Shown here: piece after piece, positions 46,504 to 55,300 of the stretch | Layout of the letters: each line of letters starts with the position of its first letter | How positions within the stretch are numbered: the first letter of the stretch is position 1 | Source of the DNA: Aliagarivorans marinus DSM 23064 | Lineage (GTDB): Bacteria > Pseudomonadota > Gammaproteobacteria > Enterobacterales > Celerinatantimonadaceae | Direction: 5' to 3' | Assembly (NCBI RefSeq): GCF_000429485.1 | Contig: NZ_KE386907.1 | Location: 629,096-693,095 of the forward strand | Length of the DNA stretch: 64,000 nucleotides | The notes under the pieces: model-generated | What the model was told of the DNA's origin: nothing | Database searches by the model: none | The model's input: the letters and a program-made list of their open reading frames with translations, nothing else | Program-made: the position numbers and the translations under genes

Positions 46504-46780
46504 GATGTAATTAAAACATCAGCTGGGCATGCTAGTTTTCAAATAGCGCCATTCCAGCATACCTGATTGATATAAAAACAGTTTGTGTACTTTCTACGCT
46601 CTCATTCCTAGCAAATTAATCCGCTGTACTAGCAATGACTCGTTCGCTTGCCAACGACGGCTGCCTTTCGATGTAATTTAAACATCATATCGCGATGTAT
46701 AAATAACATCAGCCAACATGCCACCTCAATAATTTACTCAATAAATTCAGTGACTTAAAAACTGGCACAAAGCCTGTAAT
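46504..46780 (+). promoter_or_regulatory. NorR-type sites and sigma-54 promoter of hcp-hcr
   Basis: Three palindromes share the pattern GATGT-N7-ACATC, which contains the NorR core GT-N7-AC: 46504-46520, 46670-46686 and 46694-46710. The last two are 24 bases apart. Downstream, TGGCAC (46763-46768) is a perfect sigma-54 -24 element, with CTGTA (46774-46778) at the -12 position, an imperfect match to TTGCA. Expected transcription start is near 46788, about 60 bases before hcp. NorR itself is encoded at 58.4 kb. Confidence 0.7.
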
Positions 46781-46845
46781 AGCCTCTGCAACTGGATAAG
46801 TTCGGGCCTTCCCTCGCCCGGCAATACAACAATGTGGAGACAACA

Positions 46846-48522
46846 ATGTTTTGTATTCAATGTGAACAGACGATTCAAACCCCTGTAGCGAAAGGCTGTG
46901 CCTACACCCAAGGCATGTGCGGTAAAACCTCCGAGGTATCCGACCTACAAGACGTGCTGGTGTATACCCTGCAAAGCGTCTCATACTGGGCCACGCTAGG
47001 TCGCAGCTACAACATCATTGATAGCGAAATCGACCAATGGGCACCCAAAGCCTTCTTTGCCACGTTGACCAATGTAAACTTCGATCCCGAGCGCATCATC
47101 GAGCTTTCGCACACCGCCGCACGCTTCCAACAGCGCCTGCAAGAGCGGGTTAGCCAAGCCGCCCAGCTCGCCGCTAATACCTTGCCCGCTGATACCCTGC
47201 CCACTCATCCTGCGGTGGCCAACTTCAAGCTGCCAGACAGCGCCGAACAGATCCTGGCTTACGCCCCACAAGTTGCAGTGAACCGTGGTCATCATGAGCT
47301 GCATGAAGATGTAATTGGCCTGCGCCTACTGTGCCTCTATGGCCTGAAAGGTGCCGCCGCCTACCTTGAGCATGCCCGGGTACTGGGTCAAACCAGCCAA
47401 GAGCTATACAGCCAGTATCACAAGATTATGGGCTGGCTCGGCACTGACCCCACCGACCTGAATGCCCTGTTGGATTGCTCGATGGAGATCGGCCTGATGA
47501 ACTATCAGGTGATGGAGATGCTGGATCGCGGCGAAACCGACACCTTCGGCCACCCGCAACCGACTCAGGTGAACGTTAAGCCAGTTAAAGGTAAATGTAT
47601 TCTGGTCTCCGGACACGACCTGCACGATTTAGAGAAGATCCTCCAGCAAACCGCTGGCACTGGCATCAATGTCTACACCAACGGTGAGATGCTGCCGGCT
47701 CACGGCTACCCTGCGCTTAACAAGTACCCGCACTTGGTCGGTAACTACGGCAGCGCCTGGCAGAACCAACAGAAAGAGTTCGCCAACTTCCCCGGCGCCA
47801 TTGTGATGACCTCTAACTGCCTGCTTAACCCTAACGTCGGTCAGTATGCCGACCGTCTGTTTACCCGCAGCATTGTGGGTTGGCCTGGGGTGGCACATAT
47901 TGAAGGTGACGATTTCAGTGAGGTGATTGCCTGCGCCGAAGCGCAGCCTGGCTTCCAGCACGATGAGATTGAGCACTACATCACCGTAGGTTTTGGCCGT
48001 AACGCGCTGATGGAAGCCGCGCCTGCGGTTATCGATCAGGTGAAACAAGGCAATATCAGCCACTTCTTCTTGGTTGGCGGCTGCGATGGCGACAAGGCCG
48101 AGCGCAGCTACTACAGCGACTTTACCGCTGCCACCCCCGATGACAGCCTGATCCTGACTCTGGCCTGCGGTAAGTTCCGCTTTAACAAGAACCAGTTTGG
48201 CGATATCAACGGCATTCCTCGTCTGCTCGATGTGGGTCAATGCAACGATGCTTACTCGGCCATCCAGTTGGCCTTGGCGCTCAGCAAAGAGTTCGATTGC
48301 GATATCAACGAGCTACCGCTGACCTTGGTGCTGTCGTGGTTTGAGCAAAAAGCGATTGTTATCCTGCTTACCCTGTTCGCGCTAGGCGTAAAAGGGATCT
48401 ACACCGGACCAAGTGCACCGGCTTTCCTCACCGATAACCTAATCAGCATCATCCAGGATAAGTTTGAGATGCGGATGATTGGCACGGTTGAAGAAGACCT
48501 TCAGGCCATCTTGCAAGGTTAA
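46846..48522 (+). CDS. hcp: Hybrid cluster protein (hydroxylamine / NO reductase)
   Basis: A 558-residue cytoplasmic iron-sulfur protein. Hcp reduces NO to N2O (and hydroxylamine to ammonia in vitro) and is linked to protein S-nitrosylation. The N-terminal Cys group (MFCIQCEQT, then [12 protein letters not shown]) binds the simple cluster, and hybrid-cluster ligands lie in ECSME-like, [27 protein letters not shown] and GQCNDAYSA segments. It aligns over its full length with E. coli Hcp (550). ATG at 46846 follows GTGGAGACAAC; the GTG at 46834 overlaps that ribosome-binding site. hcr follows after 93 bases. Upstream sites suggest NorR and sigma-54 control, unlike the FNR/NsrR control in E. coli. 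Confidence 0.96.
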   Translation: MFCIQCEQTIQTPVAKGCAYTQGMCGKTSEVSDLQDVLVYTLQSVSYWATLGRSYNIIDSEIDQWAPKAFFATLTNVNFDPERIIELSHTAARFQQRLQERVSQAAQLAANTLPADTLPTHPAVANFKLPDSAEQILAYAPQVAVNRGHHELHEDVIGLRLLCLYGLKGAAAYLEHARVLGQTSQELYSQYHKIMGWLGTDPTDLNALLDCSMEIGLMNYQVMEMLDRGETDTFGHPQPTQVNVKPVKGKCILVSGHDLHDLEKILQQTAGTGINVYTNGEMLPAHGYPALNKYPHLVGNYGSAWQNQQKEFANFPGAIVMTSNCLLNPNVGQYADRLFTRSIVGWPGVAHIEGDDFSEVIACAEAQPGFQHDEIEHYITVGFGRNALMEAAPAVIDQVKQGNISHFFLVGGCDGDKAERSYYSDFTAATPDDSLILTLACGKFRFNKNQFGDINGIPRLLDVGQCNDAYSAIQLALALSKEFDCDINELPLTLVLSWFEQKAIVILLTLFALGVKGIYTGPSAPAFLTDNLISIIQDKFEMRMIGTVEEDLQAILQG

Positions 48523-48533
48523 GCCGACCCGGC

Positions 48534-48560
48534 AGAGGGGAAGCCACACGCTTCCCCTCT
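48534..48560 (+). terminator. Hairpin between hcp and hcr
   Basis: AGAGGGGAAGC, loop CACAC, GCTTCCCCTCT is a perfect 11-base-pair stem. It is followed by CTTAAA without a T tract, so it is more likely to attenuate or protect the mRNA between the genes than to end it fully. Confidence 0.4.
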
Positions 48561-48615
48561 CTTAAACTCCACGATTTTCAAAGCAATCACTACTTTCAAA
48601 CGAAAAGGCAGCCCT

Positions 48616-49668
48616 ATGCAACAAGCGACTTGTTCAGCCCGAGGCATCACCCTGCGCTGCAGTGCCCGCATTCAAGAGACCGCCGATACGGTATCGCTGC
48701 GTCTGCGCAGCCATGATGGCGTGCGCCCCTTCAGCTTTCATCCCGGTCAGTTTATCTCCTTGGGTATAGAGGTGGATGGGCGCAATGAGTACCGTGCCTA
48801 CTCGCTTAGCTCCACCCCACAAGACGACGAACTGCAGATCACGGTGAAACGGGTGCCCGGCGGTGTAGTGTCGAACCGTATTGTCGACAACATCGAGGTG
48901 GGTAGCGAGCTGCCGATACTCGCGCCTGCCGGTGAGTTTAACCTAAACCAATGCCCGCCCGTCGCAAACCATGGTCGTAGCAAAGTGCTGATGCTTAGCG
49001 CAGGCTGCGGCATTACCCCGGTCTATTCCATGGCTCGCCACTGGCTGGAGCAACACAGCGATATCGATATCGTGTTCCTGCACACCGCCCGCGATCAGGC
49101 CAATATTATCTTCCACCAGCCGCTCGAGCAGTTGGCACAAAACCACGACAACTTCTCGCTAAAGTTGCTGCTAAATGACGCTACTGGCAGCCACTATCCA
49201 GAGGGCTTCCTCGATGCCGCATGGCTAAACAAGTTAGTGCCGGATTTTTCCGAGCGCAGCGTGTACTTATGCGGGCCAGAGCAGTTTATGCAGGATATGC
49301 GCAGCTATTTAGAGCAAGGCGGCCTGGATATGGACCGTTTCTATCAGGAGAGCTTTACCCCGACCAAGCCGGAGCCCACAGCATCGAGCACCTCACCCGC
49401 ACACGATAGCGTACAGGTGGTCATCCCGCAGTTTGGCGCCAGCCAACCAGCAGATGCCGACAGCTTGCTCAGTGAAGCGCTGGAAGATGCCGAGGTGCCG
49501 GTTATTCTAGCCTGCCGCAGCGGGATCTGCGGTTCGTGTAAGTGCAAGGTCACCAGTGGTGAAGTGGAAAGCAGTACCCATGGCCCGCTTACCCCTGAAG
49601 AGGTGGAGCAAGGCTATGTGCTGGCCTGCTCCAGTACCTTGAAGTCGGATGTGACGGTTGAGCTTTGA
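48616..49668 (+). CDS. hcr: NADH oxidoreductase Hcr
   Basis: A 350-residue flavo-iron-sulfur reductase that supplies electrons to Hcp. The FAD-binding beta-barrel is at residues 10-110 (FSFHPGQFISLGIEV, then EYRAYSLSSTP), the NAD-binding domain follows (VLMLSAGCGITPVYSMAR, VYLCGPEQFMQDM), and a plant-type [2Fe-2S] domain closes the protein with Cys in ILACRSGICGSCKCKV and VLACSST. The domain order matches E. coli Hcr (322). ATG at 48616. It lies downstream of hcp with a hairpin between. Confidence 0.94.
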   Translation: MQQATCSARGITLRCSARIQETADTVSLRLRSHDGVRPFSFHPGQFISLGIEVDGRNEYRAYSLSSTPQDDELQITVKRVPGGVVSNRIVDNIEVGSELPILAPAGEFNLNQCPPVANHGRSKVLMLSAGCGITPVYSMARHWLEQHSDIDIVFLHTARDQANIIFHQPLEQLAQNHDNFSLKLLLNDATGSHYPEGFLDAAWLNKLVPDFSERSVYLCGPEQFMQDMRSYLEQGGLDMDRFYQESFTPTKPEPTASSTSPAHDSVQVVIPQFGASQPADADSLLSEALEDAEVPVILACRSGICGSCKCKVTSGEVESSTHGPLTPEEVEQGYVLACSSTLKSDVTVEL

Positions 49669-49684
49669 GCTTCGGGCTTAAACG

Positions 49685-49743
49685 GTAAACAGCCTTGAGC
49701 TTTTAGACAGTAAACAGCCTTGAGCGGCTAGACAGTAAAAAGC
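49685..49743. repeat. 25-base tandem repeat on the 3' end of the second Na/Pi gene
   Basis: Two 25-base units (49685-49709 and 49710-49734) differ at only a few bases; a partial third starts at 49735. On the minus strand each unit repeats the last codons and stop of the adjacent gene: the real end reads Leu-Phe-Thr-Val-TAG, and the copies read Leu-Phe-Thr-Val-TAA. Confidence 0.75.
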
Positions 49744-50891
49744 AGCACTGCGCCCGGCAAAGCCAAAAACACCACACCGATATACGCGGCAATCGCCCAT
49801 TTGGTGTGGGTGGCCATATCGGCCAGCAGCTTCGCGCCTTTCAAAGGCAGCTCGCGCAGTACCGGTAGCGCGAAGATCGTTAGCGTCGCCAGGGTATTAA
49901 ATAGCAAGTGTACCAAGGCGATCTGTAGGGCAAAGGCGGCGGTATCGCCGGTGATCGCGGTGGCTGCCAGCAAGGCGGTGATACAGGTGCCGATATTGGC
50001 CCCCACGCTAAATGGATAGACATCGCGCACCTTCAATACGCCCGAGCCAACTAAAGGCACCACTAAGCTGGTGGTGGTCGAGGACGACTGCACCAGCGTG
50101 GTAACCACCGTGCCCGATGCCACCCCATGTAGCGGCCCGCGGCCGATGGCCGATTGCAAAATCCGCTTGGCTCTGCCTACCATCAGGCTGCGCATCAACT
50201 TGCCCATCAAGGTGATGGATACTATCAGCACCAGTACACCGGTGAGCGCTAAAAGCACGCCACCCAGCATGCCAAGTTCCGCGAAGGGCGCTTTCATTGC
50301 ATCGACGCCGGGCGATATCAGCGGCTTCATAAAATTCAGCCCCTTCATGCTCATATTGCCGCTATCAAGAAACGGCGGCACGAAGGCTGAGCTGAGGCGC
50401 TGCAACAAGCCAAAGGCCATCTCCAAGGGCAGGAAGATAGCGACTGCGAGTAGGTTGAAAAAGTCATGCACCGTGGCGCTGGCAAAGGCGCGGCGAAACT
50501 CGGTCTTATCCCCGGCATGGCCAAGGCTGACCAAGGTATTGGTCAAGGTGGTACCGATGTTCGCCCCCATCACCATAGGGATGGCAATCCCCACCGGCAA
50601 GCCGCCCGCCACCAACCCGACGATGATCGAGGTGACGGTGCTGGACGATTGAATCAGCGAGGTAGCGATTAAGCCAATCATCAAACCAGCAACCGGATGA
50701 GAGGCAAACTCAAACAGCTCGGCGGCATGGTTACCCGCCGCAATCTTGAAGCCACTACTCACTGCGGAAACGGCAACCAGCAGCAGGTATAGCAGCATGA
50801 GTAACTGCGTCCAACGCAAGGTACGTCGCCAACGCGATACCTGTTGGGCCGGTAGTGCCTGCACGGGTGGCAAGGACTGCTCAATATCCAT
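49728..50891 (-). CDS. Na/Pi cotransporter family protein (NptA-like), copy 2
   Basis: A 387-residue paralogue of the protein at 39258-40400; the two share long identical runs around the QSSS motifs (SLIQSSSTVTSIIVGLVAGG and LVQSSSTTTSLVVPLVGSG) and the QIALVHL segment. Members bring in phosphate with Na+; some have other anion substrates. The N-terminal 25 residues differ fully from copy 1. ATG at 50891 (MDIEQSLPPVQ). Its 3' end has been tandemly duplicated (see the repeat at 49685-49743). It converges on hcr and is divergent from the PLP dehydratase gene. Confidence 0.9.
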   Translation of the reverse strand: MDIEQSLPPVQALPAQQVSRWRRTLRWTQLLMLLYLLLVAVSAVSSGFKIAAGNHAAELFEFASHPVAGLMIGLIATSLIQSSSTVTSIIVGLVAGGLPVGIAIPMVMGANIGTTLTNTLVSLGHAGDKTEFRRAFASATVHDFFNLLAVAIFLPLEMAFGLLQRLSSAFVPPFLDSGNMSMKGLNFMKPLISPGVDAMKAPFAELGMLGGVLLALTGVLVLIVSITLMGKLMRSLMVGRAKRILQSAIGRGPLHGVASGTVVTTLVQSSSTTTSLVVPLVGSGVLKVRDVYPFSVGANIGTCITALLAATAITGDTAAFALQIALVHLLFNTLATLTIFALPVLRELPLKGAKLLADMATHTKWAIAAYIGVVFLALPGAVLLFTV

Positions 50892-51196
50892 ATCTACTCC
50901 AGTAGTGACAACTTTACGCTACTTATCAGGCATTTACTGTACGGGATAGAGGTAAGTAAACGCTTCCTTAGAAAATGCAGTCGTCATACTACTGTGTTTT
51001 TTGTGAGCGATTTGTGAGCGCCAACATAGATTATTACGCGTTCATGACTAACGGTGAGTTCTGCGATTTACAGAGCAATTTAAGCGACGTTAGCAGCTAA
51101 ATAGTCCATTTATTGATTTGGCACCATACTCTACGGGTCGTTGCCTTCTAGGATGGACGGTTTAGCTTAACACGCAGATTCTGCGCAAGGATTGCG
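50892..51196. other. Divergent intergenic region with a 10-base direct repeat
   Basis: No gene is seen. TTTGTGAGCG occurs twice in direct orientation at 51000-51009 and 51011-51020 (11-base period), which could be a regulator site. The rest is unremarkable AT-rich promoter-like sequence. Confidence 0.4.
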
Positions 51197-52195
51197 ATGC
51201 ACCCGTTAAAGCATACCCCTATTTCACTTGAGCAGGCGCGAGACGCGCTATCGCCAATCTACCAGCACATGCAGGCAAGCCCGCTGCTGAGTTGCCAAGC
51301 CCTATCCCAACAACTCGACTGCGAGCTCTACATAAAACACGAGAACCACAACCCGACCGGTTCATTTAAGATCCGTGGCGGCATTAATCTGATGCATCAC
51401 TTGGCCAAGACCAATGCGCGGGGTGTGATTACCTTTTCTACCGGTAACCATGGCTTATCCGTTGCACAATCGGCCGCATGGTTTGGCTTGCCCGCAACGA
51501 TTGTGGTGCCAGAAGGTAACAACCCCGCTAAGAACCGCAGAATCAAAGCGACAGGCGCAAACTTGCTGGAAGCAGGCAGCAGCTTTGAACACGCTGCACA
51601 AACCGCCGAGCGACTATGCAATGAGCAAGGGCTCTACTATGCCCACCCGGCCGATGAGCCCTGTTTGATTAATGGCGTTGCCAGTGAGTTTTTGGAGATC
51701 TTGGAACAGTTGCCAGATATCGATGCGCTAATCTTGCCGATTGGTGCTGGCAGTGAGCTGGCTGCCGCCACTTTGGTGCTAAAACAGCTAAAACCAGAGG
51801 TGGAGATCTTCGCCGTTCAAGCAGAATCCTCACCCGCCGCCTATCTAAGCTGGCGCGCAGGCCGCATTCAAAGCGCTGACAATCGCACCTTCGCGGGCGG
51901 CTTTGCCACTGGCAGTGGCTACGCCCTGCCCTTTAGTTACTACCGTGAGTCATTGAGCGACTTTGTGCTGCTCAGCGAGCAGGAAATCTATCAAGGTATT
52001 GCCTTGGCGGCGCATTACACCCAAAACCTGATGGAAGGAGCCGGTTCAGCCAGCTTAATGGCAGCCCTACGCTTACGTGAACGCTTGAAAGGCAAAAAGG
52101 TCGTTGTGCAGTTTAGTGGTGCCAATGCATCGGCCAGTGAGCTGCGACACGCATACCAGCTTCCTTGCTTTGAGCACGGCCTTAATGCCTTGTAA
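51197..52195 (+). CDS. PLP-dependent threonine/serine dehydratase-like enzyme
   Basis: A 332-residue fold-type II PLP enzyme. The Schiff-base Lys lies in NHNPTGSFKIRGG, near residue 58; substrate-loop FSTGNHGLSVAQSAAW and the phosphate-binding LPIGAGSELAAATL follow. It lacks the C-terminal ACT regulatory domain of biosynthetic IlvA, so it is catabolic-like (TdcB-type length). Most such enzymes deaminate L-threonine or L-serine; hydroxyaspartate dehydratase is another option. ATG at 51197 follows AAGGATTGCG. Its stop codon lies in a 20-base tandem repeat. Confidence 0.85.
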   Translation: MHPLKHTPISLEQARDALSPIYQHMQASPLLSCQALSQQLDCELYIKHENHNPTGSFKIRGGINLMHHLAKTNARGVITFSTGNHGLSVAQSAAWFGLPATIVVPEGNNPAKNRRIKATGANLLEAGSSFEHAAQTAERLCNEQGLYYAHPADEPCLINGVASEFLEILEQLPDIDALILPIGAGSELAAATLVLKQLKPEVEIFAVQAESSPAAYLSWRAGRIQSADNRTFAGGFATGSGYALPFSYYRESLSDFVLLSEQEIYQGIALAAHYTQNLMEGAGSASLMAALRLRERLKGKKVVVQFSGANASASELRHAYQLPCFEHGLNAL

Positions 52196-52246
52196 TAGAG
52201 GAAAGCGCCTTGTAATAGAACTAAGCACCTTGTAATAGCGCTAAGA
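52187..52246 (+). repeat. 20-base tandem repeat carrying the dehydratase stop codon
   Basis: Three consecutive 20-base units (starts 52187, 52207, 52227) share CCTTGTAATAG. The first contains the gene's last codons and stop (GCC TTG TAA); the other two are downstream copies. Confidence 0.8.
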
Positions 52247-52274
52247 GTTAACAAGCAAAACCTAAACAGCAACG

Positions 52275-52304
52275 AAAAAGCGCGACCATCTAAGCCAGTC
52301 GCGC
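52275..52304 (-). terminator. Terminator of the GH57-like gene (minus strand)
   Basis: On the minus strand GCGCGAC pairs with GTCGCGC (plus arms 52298-52304 and 52280-52286) around an 11-base loop, and five T residues follow. It sits about 30 bases past the stop codon. Confidence 0.75.
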
Positions 52305-52336
52305 CTTGGTTACCCTATCTTGATTTACGAAAGCGA

Positions 52337-55300
52337 CTAGTGCGCCGCCACAATCCGATAGCTCATGCTTTGGTCGTTCACCTCAACGATGTAGTCGCCC
52401 ACCACTGAGGTATAGATATCCCCACCGGTTTGCTCTAACACTCCATCGCTGTTGTTATCGCCAAAGTTGTAGCTCCAATCGCCATGTACATCGAACTTAA
52501 AGCGCTGCTCGCTTCTGCCATCGAAGCTGACCACCAGCTGCCAGGTGTTATCGCCGACCAAGTTCATGGCGCTGCTGGCCCAGCCATTCGGTGTACCTCG
52601 AAAATAGAGCTGCTCGAAGTTACTTTGCAGATTGGCATTGGGGTCGAAGACCTCAATGCTCACGGTGGCAGTATCGGTCTGGCCGGCCTCGTCGGTAACG
52701 GTGAGGCTGATATCAAACAGGCCCACCTGATCGAAGGTCAGATCAAGCAGTACTGAACTGGCACCGGTACTCCACTGATAACCAACAATATCTCCTTCAG
52801 CATCGCTCGAGCTGGCAGCGTTAAAGCTCACCACCGAGCCTACCGCCACACGGGTACTGCTCACATCAATCACTGCGCTAGGCTTTTGGTCGCTGCTCAC
52901 TGGAGTTAGCTGATAGGTCATCGCCTGATCGTTCACCTCCACCAAATAGCTGCCGGTGACCGTGGTGAAGATATCGCCGCCGGTTTGCTCAAGCACCCCA
53001 TCGGCATTGTTATCGCCGTAGTTAAGGCTCCAGTCGCCATTCACGTCAAACTTGAAGCGCTGCTGGCTCTGCCCATCGAAGTCCACCACCAGCTGCCAGG
53101 TGTTATCGGCCACCAAGGCCATCGCATCCGCACTCCAACCGTTTGCTGTTCCGCGGAAGTAGAGCTGCTCGAAGTTGCTGGCCAACTCTTCGCTGACCAC
53201 TTTCAGCTCAATCTGGGTCTGTGCACTCAGTCCCTCGACATCGCTCACCGTGACGCTAACGCTCATGTCCTGCTCAACCACCACCGAGATGGATTCGCTG
53301 GTTTCGCCGGTGCTCCATAGGTAGCTCAAGGCCTCGCCCTCAGGGTCGTAAGAAGACGCTGCGCTTAAGGTAACCGTGGTTCCCGCCGAGACCTCGGTTG
53401 CTGAGGCCTCGATAGCGGCCACCGGCGCTTGGTTGACCGTCACTTGATAGAGCTCGCTAACGCTATGGGTCGCGCCTTCATTGTCGGTCACAGTCAGGCT
53501 GATGGTGATATCTTGTTGCAGAGTGAAACTGATGCTCTGGGAGGTTTCACCGGTGCTCCACAGATAGCTGACAATCTCGCCGTCACTATCGGAGGATTGA
53601 GCAGCGCTTAGGTTGAAAACCGTACCTACTGCCGCGCTTTGCCCCGGTGGGCTTATCACTGCATTGGGGGCTTGGTTACCCAGCTCATCCGGGATACCTG
53701 CAGCCACACCACCGGCCGACAACTGCCAGTCGCCTTCGTCGACCTGATAGTTTTGCCCGCCGTTGTTATCCCAACTGCCGCTGCAGTTGTTGGTAACAAA
53801 CTCCAGTGGCTGGCCTCGCTCCAGCTCCACGGTATAACGGAACCAGCCGCTGCCAGCGGCTTCCATCTGCACGCCCGGAGCCGTGGTCCAGGTTTGCGCC
53901 CCATCGGTGCTGTAGTGCAAACAGACCTTGCCCCAACCTTGGGTGTCCTCGTAGTACAGGGTCGAGAGAATGGCCTCGCCAATAATGCTCAGAGTTATGG
54001 TCGAGCTGCTCGTAGCGCCTTGATCATCGGTCACGGTGAGGGTCACCGAGGTGCGCTCATCTACGGTTATGCTAATCGATTGCGAGGTCTCGCCGGTGCT
54101 CCACTGGTAGCTGACGATTTCGCCATCGACATCCGATGAATCCGCGCCGCTTAAGGTAACGACTGCCCCACGCTCAACCGCTTGGCTTCCCGGGGTGATC
54201 ACCGCGCTTGGCTTGCGGTTACCGGTGTAATCGGCGGTGAAGAACACGTACTCACCTTCAATATTGCCGTTTACATCCTCAACCGTCAGGCCGCCTTCGT
54301 TGCGATAGCGACCGGCGCCCACATACACCTGCTGAATCGCCGAGCGGGTCACGTTGCCCTTAGCATCAGTGGCTTCGATATAGTAGTCCAGCAACTGCTC
54401 TTGGTACTGATCGAAGTAGGCATAGTACATGTTGCCAATCTTATCGGCGGGCACCACCTCGAAGGTTTCAGTACTGGCGGCCTGCCAGCTAACGCCATTG
54501 ATATCCGGCGTTAAATCACGCTCGGTTAGCGGGAAGCTGCTCCACTCGCCCACCCGGGATGGGTCGACGTTAGGGTCAGAGGCGTGGGCGGCCGGATCGT
54601 AAAGCTTGTAGGTTTTATCTGTCGCATCTGCCCACTTGTTGGTGTGTGGGCGGATCTTCACCTGGATATCGCTAATGCCGCTGGCATCAAAGGCATAGGT
54701 GTAGATGGCAAAGGTGGTATCGGCGTAGATCTCCGCCCAACCTTCGGCCTTGCTCTTGTTGGCACTGCCCGGGTTGTAGGGATAACGCTGTGGCCACCAC
54801 ACCGATGGTCCGGTGCGGTCCTTGCCTTTGTTTTGCTCCACGTAGGGCTCGCTAAAGTACAGCGATTGATTAAACGAGATGGTGGGCTTAACGCCATCAT
54901 CCACGTTCTCGTCGTAGTAGCCAAAGCCAGAGTCGATGGCCGCAATCAGGAAGTACCAGCCAAGCTCTGCCGGGTTAGCGCCACCGGCGTAGTTGTTGCT
55001 GGCATCGCCTTTCACCGGATAGGACATCATCCACGGGTTGAGCTGGTTACCCGGATAGGTTATCTCGTGGTCCATCTGGGTGGTGGGCTGCCAGTGGTTG
55101 GGATTGTCATCCAGCCAGATCTGCTCGGCGGTTTTCGCGTAGTTCTCGGCGGCCTGTAGCAGCGCGAAGTTACGTTCAAGGTAGTGATAGCCCAGCTCCA
55201 GCGACACCATATGCTGGCGCGTCGCCACATAGTCACTGGCGTGGGCAGCATTGAAGTCGCTCATCTGCCCGGCCCATACCCCCATCGGAATATGCCAGTG

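Noticed and set aside
46504-46710. NsrR or FNR sites before hcp
   Set aside because: The palindromes have GATG and CATC separated by nine bases, not the eleven expected for NsrR as I know it, and no TTGAT-N4-ATCAA site was found. The GT-N7-AC reading with NorR in the window fits better.
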